Below, one piece after another: positions 28,201 through 36,430 of a stretch of DNA of 64,000 bases. Position 1 is the stretch's first letter, and the number at the start of each line of letters is the position of its first letter. The DNA lies in assembly GCA_013398055.1 (NCBI GenBank), contig VZRS01014304.1:372001-436000 (forward strand), read 5' to 3'. Source of the DNA: Ifrita kowaldi (Eukaryota > Chordata > Aves > Passeriformes > Cinclosomatidae). The notes beneath the pieces were generated by a model that ran no database searches, had not been told where the DNA came from, and worked only from the letters and a program-made list of their open reading frames with translations. The position numbers and the translations under genes are program-made.

Positions 28201-31200
28201 AGCACTTGAAGAACACTTTAACTGGAAAGAAACCTCTTCCAGATGATTCCACTGCAACAAGAGCTACATTATTAACTGTAAGAAAAAAGCATTGGGAGAA
28301 AAAACATCCTCTTGCTGGTAGAAGTTACCTAAAATAAACTTATAGGTGGCTTGCCTGTAATACGTGAACTGAAGGATTGCTTTCGGTGACTTGTACAAAG
28401 ATTACTGATGGCCTCTCTCAAAAGTTTTGGTGGTTATTTTAATTTAAACCTTTGAGAGAAAATAATTATTTTCCCTGGCATCAAAACCCATTTGGTTCTT
28501 TGAAACTTCGTAGATTTGTGGGTAACATGAGCTTCTGGAAGGATCATTCACTAATGGTTTATGTCTATTTTTTCCCTTTCAGCGATCTCTGAACTGTAAC
28601 AACACATATATAGAGGAGCCAAACATGTATCGCACAACTATGGGGGAATCCACTGTCTCCCTAGAGAGCACCGTCAGGTCAGCCAAGAGCCACAATAGCT
28701 ACCTTGCTTATATTCTCAGGTAATCCGGTGGCAGGTGCATGGCTTTCAGGTGCTTGCCTTTCCCTTTTTTATTGCTCTTGTGGAAACCCAAAATCTGATT
28801 CAAATGCTACTTGGTTTATGTCTTAACAGTTCTGTTTCATGTGACTGCCATTTTCTTTGGTGCATTTTCTGTTGCATGTGTCTTTGGGGCAGGGTTCTAG
28901 CAGTGCAGAGGTTAACCTAAGAGTGAGGTTACCTATACGGGCTATGCTGCTTGCCTGTCACAATTCAGATGTGTCTCAAGGAGCACATTTTAGCTCATTA
29001 GCTTTAGGGTTTTTCAGAGTGTGATTCATGTGGCACAAGGCAGTTAGCTACATCAGGATAACCTTTGTCTCACTGTAAGGTGACCACTGGGCAGTCAAGC
29101 ACAGGCTGGCTGGCATCCCCTGCAGCTGTCTGCATGTCTGCCTTGTTAAAAACAGTAAAGTCACCAAGAAAGTTGTCCTCTGTTTTTCTTCTCAAAGGGA
29201 TGAGGCTGCTCATAAACTCAGTGGATCCTCAAGTCAAGCAAGGGCTGGTCAGACTGAAGCAGATTCCTCCATTTTTCATAGGAATCCATCCAAATCCAAT
29301 GGTAAGAATCATTTCTAAATGCTTTGACCCATTTGTGCACCTTCTCCTTCTCAGCACTTTCTCCAAAGTCTTCTGTAATAGGAAGAATAATTAGAATAAT
29401 TAGATGTTCTCATTCTCATTATACTGTTGGCATAAAAAGCTGTGCAATGGCTGCCTTACAAGGAAATCCTGGAATGGAAATATCATATATCTGCTGCTTG
29501 TGATGGTTTAATTTTTATCTGATGCTGTCACAGCTGTTGACAGTTTATGGAGTCCCCTTTCTTTCTCACAAATTACGTACTGTTGCTCTTGATTTTTAGT
29601 TGGAGAAATTTTAATGTTTGAGACCTTGAGGCAGTATTCTCCTTTACTTGTCTGTGGTTTGTACTAAAAAATGAGTAGTGCCTCGTCTGATTTCCTTTCA
29701 TTTTGGTCTTGACATTAAATTTTGTTGCCTTGTAGCAATTTTCAAGTTAAGTGCATTTCAGATTCTTGGTATTTCTAGGTATCTTATTTTGCCTGTGTGT
29801 TGTGTTCATTGAGATCCAATAGAGTTACTGTTCTGCATGTTAAAGAGGGAAAAATGTGCTCCCACTCTGTCCTGCACATCCTGCCCACTAGCTGAGCTGG
29901 TGGTTGTGCTTCCCAGTGGTTGTGCTGCAGTCCCTCTGCATTAATCCTAGGTGCACTTACAGATGCAAGAGCTCATCCCTGGCACAGCCTGAACCAGATG
30001 CCTGCCTTTCCTTTCTCCTTGTGCATTTGTCAGATAGATTTGTTTGACTCGTATTTACGCTTCCATCGCTGTGTTTCCCCTGTCCACCTTGGCAGAGCAC
30101 GATTCAGACTCTGACAGTGAGCTGTCTCTCGATGAACACAGCAGTTCTTACGCCTCCTCCCATTCATCGGACAGCGAGGAAGATGGGCTCGAGACAGAGA
30201 AGAAGTGGAACACCTCTGCTTCCAAAAACAATGAACGTGGCCCACTCCACAGCACACCCAAAGGTACTCCCAGTGCGAGGGGAGGGCAGAGGTGCTCTAA
30301 AATAGCTTTGGATTAGATGGGATAAATTCGCCACACTACCATGTGGCTGAGGCAGCATCTCTGCCTTTGCACCTTGCTTCTGTAGAGATCCTTGTTTCCA
30401 GCTTAGAGACCTTTCTTCTTCCAAAGGCTTGTTCACAGGGGTCACTGAGTACTGAATGCTGAACACCCTAAAGCAGAGTGAGCTTTGCAGGCAGGTCCCC
30501 AAAGCATTTGGACATGACATTACCAAGCCAGCAATAGCTCATATGAAGAAGAGGAGAAAGAAGCCACTTGCTTTGGGGGCAGGGGGAGGAAATGTCTGCC
30601 TCTCATACAATAAAGGCATGTGTATCCAGTGGTGTTGGGGAGGTCCTGGACCTAAGGAGCTGGAAATCACTGACTATTAATATAATTTCTGTGTGGCAGG
30701 GTGCAGGCATTTCTAAACATTGTTGATCCTGTCCTAATGAAAGGCAGCTTTGAGTGACAAACATCCAGGCTGTGTGCTGAGGCTCTTCACAGATACAGCA
30801 CAGGGTGCCTTGGGTACCCTCAGCCTTCAGAAACCAACCTCCCCAAGGAAGGATCTCTGACCCTGGAGAGCTGACAAGGCAGGTTTGCCTCACAGTTCTC
30901 CATAATGGAGCTGGCAACCTTGCTCTGGGAAGAGTTTGGACACCCTGTCGTCCTACCAGCTGATTTTTTGGGGGTTTAATGCACCCTGAGGGCAGTGCAG
31001 TCCATCAAGGACCAACTGAAGGATTGCTCTGGTTTGACACACAGCTCCTCTCCAGCCACAGATGCCAGGCAGTGGTTGAGAGAACATACCAAAAGTGTTT
31101 TTCGAGCTAGTGTTTTTTTGCATTGCAGTTGATACCCTTCCCAATCATGTGAAACCCTATTGGCCCACAGAGTGCGTATCAGCCAGTGATGGCGAGGACC

Positions 31201-31924
31201 CCGGCAGGAAGCAAAAACTCAAAGTAGAGACCAAGGTCAACGTAGAGCTTCACAGGGAAAACCAGGTGAACCACAGCAATGAAGCACCACAGGACAAGGA
31301 GAACGAAGGGCAGCAGAAGGAGAACAGACCTCTGGCCCACCAGAATAACCAGCAGCCGGAGCAGAGGAAAGGTAGCTTGACTGGGAGACCGGAGGGTTAA
31401 TGGGCATTAATTAGTTTAAAAGGTAGCTCTGTCAGGGAAGAACACTTTCCAAATGGCTCCAACCTGTGAAGCCAGATACACCATGGGAAGCTAGTGGGTA
31501 GTTGCTGAAGTCTGGTCTTTTGGTTATGAAATAAAGTGCCAAACTAGAAGTCTTAGTAAGAAATAGAGAATTTAACATCTTGCATGTACTCAGCTTGATA
31601 AATGAAATCACTGATACACTTAAAAAATTTTATTATTCCCTCTTTTCCTTAACAGGCATCTTAAAAAATAAAGTTACCTACCCTCCCCCACTGGTGGATA
31701 AGAATATGAAGAATCGTTTGCGGGAAAAGCTGTCAGATTACAATCAGAGCACAATCTCATCCAGGACTACTTCCCTAGGGACAAATGAGGGGGTCCGCTC
31801 TCCTTCGGACTTGGGGGTAACAGTAAAAAACGTTCGGAGGGAGCAGTCTCGAGACCAGCTCAATGGCATGGCCATGAGCCTCCACGTGGGAACAGGACAT
31901 GCTGACACCTCAGACTCAGAGTAA
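1179..31924 (+). CDS. CELSR1: CELSR1, 3' portion (18 coding exons)
   Basis: Cadherin EGF LAG seven-pass G-type receptor 1, a Flamingo-family adhesion GPCR of the plasma membrane that acts by homophilic contact at cell junctions in planar cell polarity with Frizzled and Vangl. Eighteen GT-AG exons join without a frame break into 941 residues (955 with a longer donor). In order they give a hormone-receptor motif (WLPPELFNCT), the GAIN domain, the GPS (CQCNHITSF), seven membrane helices and a long cytoplasmic tail with a Ser/Asp-rich block (DSDSDSELSLDEHSSSYASS). The order and wording match remembered human CELSR1, which has about 3,010 residues, so roughly the last third is here and the ectodomain exons lie before position 1. 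The tail-to-tail placement with TRMU is the known tetrapod order. CELSR2 and CELSR3 are less likely because of this synteny and because the tail ends in SDSE. Confidence 0.95.
1598..1807 (+). CDS. CELSR1: CELSR1 exon: GAIN domain, subdomain A
   Basis: Acceptor GATTCAG, donor GTAAGA. Exactly 70 codons, starting NEKLHHNETKLDGD and ending RDVEFNE; phase 0 on both sides. It contains helix-like stretches (RALQNATKYTHSLYGNDV) and two Asn-X-Thr sequons, and corresponds to the helical subdomain of GAIN. Confidence 0.93.
3083..3105 (+). repeat. Poly(A)/poly(G) junction tract
   Basis: About 12 A followed by about 11 G with no interruption, in a CELSR1 intron. The length is likely polymorphic and error-prone. 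Confidence 0.9.
4424..4607 (+). CDS. CELSR1: CELSR1 exon: GAIN domain
   Basis: Acceptor TTTCTCAG, donor GTGAGT. It encodes NIIKVGSALLDPGNKEHWEQ through PFVIVATNM plus one base of the next codon. The segment HWEQIQRTEGGTAHLL is characteristic of CELSR proteins. Confidence 0.93.
5035..5208 (+). repeat. CR1 LINE, 3' fragment
   Basis: Starts near GGACTGCCCAGGGAGGTGG, runs through GGTCAAAGGTTGGACTC, and ends TTTTCCAACCTAGATGATTC with a GATTCTGT tail, the standard avian CR1 3' end. It lies in a CELSR1 intron, sense orientation. Confidence 0.9.
6832..7040 (+). repeat. CR1 LINE, 3' fragment
   Basis: ATGGGTATTAGGAAAAATTT, then a diverged CR1 body (GGCTCAGGGAAGTCACTGTC) and the end ACCAACCTAAACAGTTCTAT with GATTCTTT. 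It lies in the same CELSR1 intron as the copy at 5.1 kb. Confidence 0.85.
7337..7480 (+). CDS. CELSR1: CELSR1 exon: GAIN domain
   Basis: Acceptor CCCCTCCAG, donor GTAAAA. Joined to the previous exon it reads MIIAVDIFDKSNFTGARIPR and continues to FPDTLFRPSERK; it ends in phase 1. FDKSNFTGARIPRF matches the LDKxNFxGAxxPR pattern of CELSR GAIN domains. Confidence 0.92.
8666..8864 (+). CDS. CELSR1: CELSR1 exon: variable linker and GAIN subdomain B
   Basis: Donor GTAAAC after 8864. The N-terminal half (VPTMKPSNQKIPSK) is weakly conserved linker; the C-terminal half (VAMVIIYRSLGHLLPENYDP) is strongly CELSR-like. The acceptor is a tandem TAGCAG, so the exon may instead start at 8663 and add one alanine. 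The pyrimidine tract is weak. It ends in phase 2. Confidence 0.9.
9198..9365 (+). CDS. CELSR1: CELSR1 exon: GAIN subdomain B
   Basis: Acceptor TTGTGCAG, donor GTATGT. It reads RLPNRPIINTPVVSTAIHSD to ETEERTKPVCVFWNHSI, where CVFWNHS is the beta-strand Cys-Phe-Trp hallmark just ahead of the GPS. It ends in phase 2. Confidence 0.94.
11743..11869 (+). CDS. CELSR1: CELSR1 exon: GPS proteolysis site
   Basis: Acceptor TTTTCCCCACAG, donor GTGGGT. It carries the GPS core: GTGAWSSRGCELFSRN, then CQCNHITSFAVLMD. The His-Ile-Thr at 11825-11833 occupies the autoproteolysis position (canonical His-Leu then Thr/Ser). It ends in phase 0 at the stalk (Stachel-like) segment DISKRE. Confidence 0.95.
12253..12453 (+). 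CDS. CELSR1: CELSR1 exon: TM1, intracellular loop 1, TM2
   Basis: Acceptor CTTTCTACAG, donor GTAAGA; 67 codons, phase 0. TM1 is KIVTYTTVSISLAALLITFI and onward, loop 1 is RTLRSNLHSIHKN, TM2 is LVAALFFSELVFLIGINQT. The loop and TM2 match family B2 GPCRs. Confidence 0.95.
12454..17282 (+). other. CELSR1 intron between TM2 and TM3 exons (4.8 kb)
   Basis: No coding exon found. Only the hairpin at 14534-14586 and a T-run near 16160 stand out. Confidence 0.8.
14534..14586. repeat. Inverted repeat, 23-24 nt arms with a 6-nt spacer
   Basis: The left arm 14534-14557 and right arm 14564-14586 are reverse complements apart from one bulged base and one mismatch near the base; the spacer is CACCCC. It could fold as a hairpin in the CELSR1 pre-mRNA. 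No repeat family recognised. Confidence 0.8.
17283..17457 (+). CDS. CELSR1: CELSR1 exon: TM3 to TM4
   Basis: Acceptor CCCTCTGCAG, donor GTACCC. It starts at the conserved disulphide Cys of TM3 (FVCTVIAILLHYFYMSTFAW), then EQLHIYRMLTEV, and enters TM4 with RFYYVVGWGIPAIIT. It ends in phase 1. Confidence 0.95.
17458..23109 (+). other. CELSR1 intron between TM4 and loop-2 exons (5.7 kb)
   Basis: Holds the long CR1 copy (21090-22377). Elsewhere AT-rich, with no recognised feature. Confidence 0.8.
21090..22377 (+). repeat. CR1 LINE, long 5'-and-internally deleted copy
   Basis: It begins before the conserved pre-ORF2 segment (GCAGGGCTCATTAAAAGAGC) and carries a broken ORF2 endonuclease stretch (VCYRPSNQDEEAEEIF, then VLVGDFSLTGVCW) near 21480-21640. 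After about 22110 it jumps to the 3' end (GAGAAGGACAATGAAGCTGA to TTCCAACATAAACAATTCTA). Frames are disrupted. It sits in the CELSR1 intron before the loop-2 exon. Confidence 0.85.
23110..23222 (+). CDS. CELSR1: CELSR1 exon: extracellular loop 2, start of TM5
   Basis: Acceptor GTGACACAG, donor GTAAGT. It reads GLAVGLDPQGYGNPDFCWLS then DTLIWSFAGPIVMVVV. It contains the loop-2 Cys-Trp that pairs with the TM3 cysteine. It ends in phase 0. Confidence 0.95.
23690..23925 (+). repeat. Old CR1 LINE fragment
   Basis: Diverged match to the CR1 3' region: CAGTTCTGGTCTCCTCATCT, later GGACAGCTCCC, ending CAAGGTCTTTTCCAACACAA. No tail repeat remains. Confidence 0.6.
24526..24605 (+). CDS. CELSR1: CELSR1 exon: end of TM5, intracellular loop 3
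   Basis: Acceptor CCCTTTCAG, donor GTAAGT. It encodes INTVIFILAMKAS, then a basic loop CRRRQRSFEKTGV, and ends with two bases of the next codon (phase 2). Short, but frame and position between TM5 and TM6 fix it. Confidence 0.93.
25270..25575 (+). repeat. Two-unit diverged tandem repeat, period about 174 bp
   Basis: GGCATGGCTTTTCCAGCCCT at 25296 recurs as GGCATGCCCTTTCCAGTCCC at 25470. Each is followed by an ...CTGT-GCTTTGTGGT-CTCTG...CCC motif and by GAGGGTGAG or GAGGATGAG. It lies in a CELSR1 intron; no known family recognised. Confidence 0.65.
26117..26243 (+). CDS. CELSR1: CELSR1 exon: TM6 and start of TM7
   Basis: Acceptor GCTTTACAG, donor GTAAGT. TM6 is LRTAFLLLLLISATWLLGLM and TM7 begins at TFHYLFAIFSCLQ. 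SATWLLGL is the adhesion-GPCR TM6 signature. It ends in phase 0. Confidence 0.95.
28152..28277 (+). CDS. CELSR1: CELSR1 exon: end of TM7, proximal tail
   Basis: Acceptor TTATCCAG, donor GTAAGA; 42 codons, phase 0. It encodes GLFIFFFHCVFNKEVRKHLK, the TM7 end and amphipathic helix 8, then a tail segment ending TATRATLLT. Confidence 0.94.
28583..28719 (+). CDS. CELSR1: CELSR1 exon: cytoplasmic tail, with two in-frame donors
   Basis: Acceptor CCCTTTCAG. The frame stays open through two donors, CAG/GTCAGC after 28677 and CAG/GTAATC after 28719, both in phase 2 and 42 nt apart. The short form reads LESTVR then DEAAH. The long form inserts the 14 residues SAKSHNSYLAYILR between LESTVR and DEAAH. 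As I remember them, mammalian CELSR1 resembles the short form and CELSR2 has a related insert, so the long end is given here. Confidence 0.85.
29198..29301 (+). CDS. CELSR1: CELSR1 exon: cytoplasmic tail
   Basis: Acceptor TTCTTCTCAAAG, donor GTAAGA. After completing Arg it reads DEAAHKLSGSSSQARAGQ to NPSKSN and ends in phase 1. A Ser-rich, poorly conserved linker; both phases fit the neighbours. Confidence 0.85.
30096..30263 (+). CDS. CELSR1: CELSR1 exon: acidic Ser/Asp tail block
   Basis: Acceptor CCTTGGCAG, donor GTACTC. It encodes HDSDSDSELSLDEHSSSYAS, then SHSSDSEEDG, and ends PLHSTPK in phase 1. This is the best-conserved part of the CELSR1 tail and has many casein-kinase-like serines followed by acidic residues. 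Confidence 0.95.
31129..31371 (+). CDS. CELSR1: CELSR1 exon: cytoplasmic tail
   Basis: Acceptor TTGCATTGCAG, donor GTAGCT. It reads VDTLPNHVKPYWPTE, then LKVETKVNVELHRENQ, and ends QPEQRK in phase 1. KVETKVxVELHR matches mammalian CELSR1. Confidence 0.94.
31656..31924 (+). CDS. CELSR1: CELSR1 last coding exon and stop codon
   Basis: Acceptor TTCCTTAACAG. It encodes GILKNKVTYPPPL, a central RLREKLSDYNQSTISSRTTS and a C-terminus TSDSE, followed at once by TAA (31922-31924). As I recall, mammalian CELSR1 ends SDSEKP. The TAA lies inside GAG/TAAGT, which also reads as a donor (GTAAGT from 31921), so some transcripts might splice on; see findings. Confidence 0.92.
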
Positions 31925-33511
31925 GTGCCACATTGGGATGCCCTGGCCGACCTCCTGTGGTCTCTCCCTTCACCTTCCAACCCCAGACTCACATATGAGC
32001 AAAAATTTCCTCTGGTGGTTGCCCAGAGTCCTTCATCAGTAACTGTCTTGATGGTTTGCCCATACCATGTCCCCAGGCCATGGTGTTTCAGTCATGAGAA
32101 GGCCAAAACAGGTATCACGGGCAAGGTGCCAGGACACAGACCTGCTGCTGGCGTGCTCTGAACTGGCAGGCTGATGTGGTACTGGCACACTTGGACAGGA
32201 GCAGCCTCGCTCTGCTCTGCCACCGTGCCAGGGCTTGGCTGGGGAAAGGCACAAGGCTGTGGGGAGCATGGTGTGTGTGTCCATCTCCCAGAGGGCAGAG
32301 GGAAACCATGGCTGAGGCAGGAGATCCCAAGGCTGGAGAGAAAAACCAAGCTACCAATCCTAAATTGGCAATCGATGTGTGAATTTATCATTGTAAACTA
32401 AATAAAATATAAACAAAAGGCTGAGCAAGCTCTCAGCCAAAGGGAATTCTCAGAAACCTCATTACTCATCATAATTCTTGCATTTCAAATTAAGACAACA
32501 GCCGTATGTAAAGTCTATGCAAGCATTTTATTCATATAGTCTCATTTTTTATTAACATGAATAATAGTCTTATTCTTCTACCAAACCGAGAGAAAATTTC
32601 TCACCCAGCTTTAACTCTGGCACTGTCCCACCAGGCTTTAAATACGTCTGTTGTCTGGGTGCACAGACCATTCCCAGCTCACAATAAAAGCACATCTTTG
32701 GATTGCTGGGAGTTGGCTGATGAAATAGATCCTGGTTAGCCAGGAAACACGGATGTTTTGAATAAGACGTAACTACTTGCTGCTACCAGGTAACACAGTC
32801 ATTACTGGAGAATAACTCACCAGCTTGTACTAAGCAACTGTGTTATCTCCACGCCTTTGGCATAATGGAAAGCTCTGCTGTTGGCAGCAGATGGCACAAA
32901 TCTGTCCGATGCACCAGGCTTCTAAGAGCTTGTAAGATCTGTATGTGAACCTTGCATCCTCAGCAAAGCATTAGCCAAATACAGACTCTCTGTAGAACAT
33001 CCTCTAAAACATTTCTCTTGTGTTCTGCCTGGAACTGTTTCTATCAGGTGGTGTTCCCCTCCAGGACAGTATCCCCCTTGCAAGCACTGGATTGGCAAGG
33101 CATGGTAACTTCACAGGCCATGAGCCCTTACTGAAAAGGATTAGGTGGGTTTGGGTGGAGCAGTTTGCCTGTGCCTGTTTAATCCTAAGCCTGCATGCTC
33201 ACTTCTTCTCACTAACAGAGGCAGTAATGAAACTTCAATTTGAACCATCAGGAAATTGTGATCACCTCTGCACGGCTCCGACTCCTCGCCACGGTGTTGC
33301 TGCCTGCCTGCCTCGGGCTTCATCAGAGAGGCCACATGGTGAGGAGGGTGAGGTGGGCACCGATTCCCACATGGTTTCACCCTCTGGCAGACTCCTGACT
33401 GCTCCCAGCGCAGGCACAGTGCCCAGCTGCACTTGCAATAAGGGCGCTGTGTGGTACGCTCCTCCTGCAGGAGCCCCTGCCGAAAACATGGAAAGGGCCA
33501 CAGGGATGCAC

Positions 33512-33556
33512 TGGGATGGATGGATGGATGCATGGATGGATGCATGGATGGATGGA
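33512..33556 (+). repeat. ATGG/GGAT microsatellite with ATGC variants
   Basis: About 45 bp of tetranucleotide units GGAT interrupted by two GGATGCAT variants, just before a strong acceptor-like site at 33602 in the CELSR1 3' region. Confidence 0.95.
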
Positions 33557-34715
33557 CATCTGTGCACGGTGCAGACAGTGCTGCAGGGGTTGCTTTTTGC
33601 AGGGGACAACCAAGGAAAAACACATTGTTATCCTAGTGGACCTACAATAAGTCAATCCATCAGCCTGAAGACAAGCACTAGGATGTGTCTCTTGTGGAGT
33701 TTTGATGGCTGCAGAGTGAACCCTTGAAGCTGCTGGGCTCCAGGGAGGAATATCCCAACAAGTGTCCTTTGGTTTCTATGCCAGCATCTCTGTCCACCCC
33801 CCTATGGACACGTCGTCTTAAGAAAAAAAAATCCTTTATATATATATAAAAAGTGTAGATACTTTTATATATTTTGTATGGTGTTGCTAAAGAAAAAGTT
33901 CCTTTGTATATTTTACATTTATACTGATCTTCTTAATTTGATTATAGGAAATCAATTAAAAAGATGTTTTGATATTTTTTATATGAACATTGCACAATTT
34001 TACTTGAATTTGGCATTTGATAAGTAACTGAGGTTTGCCTGGAAGCCACCTTCAGACACGATGCAGTTTTTAAAGTAATACAGTAAAGATTACATCAAAA
34101 TCCATGACTATAATTTCTAAGTTTTGTTAACAGATTTTGGAACACTTTAAGGGCACAGTATGGTTTTTCTCATAACCTCTTCTAAAACCCACAAAAATTT
34201 GTTTTTTTCATTTTTTGATACTTTGATCTCTTCTCACAAGTGCATTGAAGTGTTTAGGAGCTGAACTTCAGGACACATATCTTTGTGTAAGCTTTCAACA
34301 CAGTCCTTGTCTGGAAGAAGTCAAATCAGTATTTCCCTTACCATGAACAAGAAAATAAGTGGTGTGATTGTATGGTAGGTTTTGACCTTGGTCAGGCACT
34401 GCAACAAGCCAGCACTCTGCATGTCCCAGGGAGAGGGCCCTCCTCCCATGGGCAAGTTCTGCCTCAGGTGCAGTATTTTTTTTTCTCTCTTCTCACTGGA
34501 TTCAGCACATCTAATCAAATCACAAGACTTTAAAGATGTCCAGATTTCGCTGCCCAGCTCTTTGACAAAATCCTGGCCTTCCTGGTGTTTCAAAAAGCAC
34601 ATGGAAGGCTTAAGGTTTCACATTTCCCACAAAATGTGCTGGTTTCACAAGTATCAGAAAGTTAAGTGTGACCTGTCTGCTGTCTTCACCTTCCTGCAAT
34701 GTTTACAAAGAAAAG

Positions 34716-34755
34716 GAAAAGTAAGATGTGAAAAGGAAAAGTAAGGTGTGAAAAA
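34716..34755 (+). repeat. 20-bp tandem duplication in the CELSR1 3'UTR
   Basis: Two adjacent copies of AAAAGGAAAAGTAAGNTGTG, the third-last-but-one position being A in the first and G in the second. Confidence 0.85.
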
Positions 34756-35454
34756 GTTTGCATCCAACAGTGTGAGGCAGAGCTCAGCCAGTGACTCTCC
34801 ATGGTGGGAATATGTGACTCCAAGGATGACAATGGTGTGGCTGTGCCTGCTCTCTGCCAACAAGGCTTTCAGGAGCTCCCTGCTCACCACAGCAGCCCTT
34901 TTGGGAAAATACTGGCTATTTGTGCAAATGTGTGTGTGAAAGGGAAGAAACAGAAAATCGGGCTAAATAAAATGCAGGAGTTGAGGAAAAGATGAAAAAG
35001 TGTATACTGTAATCTTGGTTTCATTATATTCCTATGCATTTTCAAAAGTATCAAGGAGGCCTTTGGAAGGGGAGAAGGAGGAAGGATGCTGTTCCTTTAA
35101 AAATTATGCAACACACTGTGTGACATTTTCTGACAAAAAAAAAATTTGAATGTTTTAAGGGTCTGGCACTTGGCTGTGTGCTCAGGCATTGTGTATAACC
35201 CATGCTAGTTGCTCTTACATCTGTGTATGTATATTTTGTCCCAGTGAGATGTAGGTAGTTTTTATTTTGATCAGAATTGTTGCAGTAAATGAGGGTGAGT
35301 TGTATTAATGACAAAAAAATTAAACCTATTTTTATGACTTTTTAAAAGCTTTATGGCAGATTAGACACTGGAAGTTTGTTTGTTTTTTTAACAAATGTAT
35401 ATTTATTAATGTGCAGAACACTGGAATTGCAGCACAGATGAAAGGAGAATTTAC

Positions 35455-35460
35455 AATAAA
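35455..35460 (+). terminator. Poly(A) signal AATAAA, probable distal CELSR1 site
   Basis: A canonical hexamer followed within 30-50 nt by a T/GT-rich stretch (TTTTTTTGG, then TTTGGTTGTTTATTTT), as expected of a cleavage region. It is the last good plus-strand site before the intergenic repeats. Confidence 0.65.
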
Positions 35461-36084
35461 TTAAGAAATTTTTTTGGACTTGTATTCTTTGGTTGTTTAT
35501 TTTTAAGTGCAGATGCTGAGGATCCAAATGGCATTTCCTGGGGTTTAGAAAGTAGCAGGAGTGGGAACATACAGGTACCCATCTCTCTCACTTAGGCAGC
35601 AGAGGCTGTAAAGCACCAGCCAGGCAACGCACACCCCCTTTCCAGCCCAGGACCCTGTGCTGGCACAGTCCAAACCTGCAGCATTTTTCAGACGTGGGAA
35701 ATGGTCTGTGGAAGAGAAATGCCCTCTGCTAACCCGGAGCAAAGCAGGTCACCAGGAGAGCACCAGATTTAGAAAAGGACGTGCGAGAGCAGCTCAAGGG
35801 GAGTGGCAGCCAGCCCAGCCCCCGACAGCCTGCAGTGAGTGACAAGGACCTTCTCAGATGGTCTGGGCTCCGTCCTTGGCTCTCCCAAGCCAGCTGAGGC
35901 TGAGCTGTGGTCCTGCTCACTCAGTCCTTTTCAGGCTGTTGTGCAAGTCCTCATTCATGCATCTCACAAGGCACAGCAGTGACCTGCACATGTCTGTCAG
36001 CTTTCTGGAAATAAAAGTATTTCTCAGTATCAACTGGCTAGTGTGAAGCCAGGTGGAGAGAGCCTGGCTACTGATTTAGGGGCA

Positions 36085-36430
36085 TGTTGGGGTTTTGGGA
36101 GTTCCCCTTCTGTTTTGTTTTTTTTTTNACCCCGGGCCTGCCGGCTGTGAGCGCAACTGCACCAGAGGGGAAAGTGCCCACGGCCTGCGGCTGAGAGACA
36201 CTGGTATTGGGTCTGTGGTTCTGTCTCCTGCTACTGCCGGAGTTATCATTGCTTGTTTGCCTTGTTATATGTATTAGTAAAGAACTGTTATTCCTAACCC
36301 TCATATCTTTGCCTGAAAGCCCCTTAATTTCAAAATTATAATAATTCGGAGGGAAGGGGGAGTTGCATTTTTCCATTTCAGGGGAGGTTCCTGCCTTCCT
36401 GGACAGACACCTGTCTTTCAAACCAAGACA
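36085..36430 (+). mobile_element. Solo LTR of an endogenous retrovirus (passerine type)
   Basis: Starts TGTTGGGGTT and ends CCAAGACA, the TG...CA ends of an LTR. It contains AGTAAAGAACTGTTATTCCT followed by a TTATAATAATTCGGAGGGA segment that I recognise from songbird ERV LTRs. Flanks are GGGCA (36080-36084) and AGGCA (36431-36435), a likely 5-bp target-site duplication with one change. No internal viral genes are present. It holds the N at 36128 in a T-run. Confidence 0.75.

Larger units (their letters stand above)
28720..31128 (+). other. CELSR1 introns among tail exons
   Basis: Introns 28720-29197, 29302-30095 and 30264-31128. No repeats or additional exons recognised. Confidence 0.8.
31925..35480 (+). 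other. CELSR1: CELSR1 3'UTR (probable)
   Basis: From the stop to about 20 nt past an AATAAA at 35455-35460. Frames are broken throughout. The stretch 33820-34200 is very AT-rich and resembles a conserved CELSR1 3'UTR as I remember it. Possible earlier poly(A) signals are AATAAA at 32401-32406 and 34966-34971. It includes an ATGG/GGAT microsatellite (33512-33556) and a 20-nt tandem duplication at 34716-34755. Whether 31925-33602 is UTR or a final intron is open. Confidence 0.65.

Noticed and set aside
32290..32401. Possible CELSR1 final exon encoding a KPW... ending near GGGAAACCATGG
   Set aside because: I looked here for the mammalian SDSE-KP ending, but no AG lies immediately before the needed frame, so the junction cannot be made.
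33020..33727. 235-codon plus-strand open frame in the CELSR1 3' region
   Set aside because: It runs through an ATGG microsatellite and lacks any recognisable domain; the length is explained by stop-poor repeat sequence. Most likely UTR or intron.
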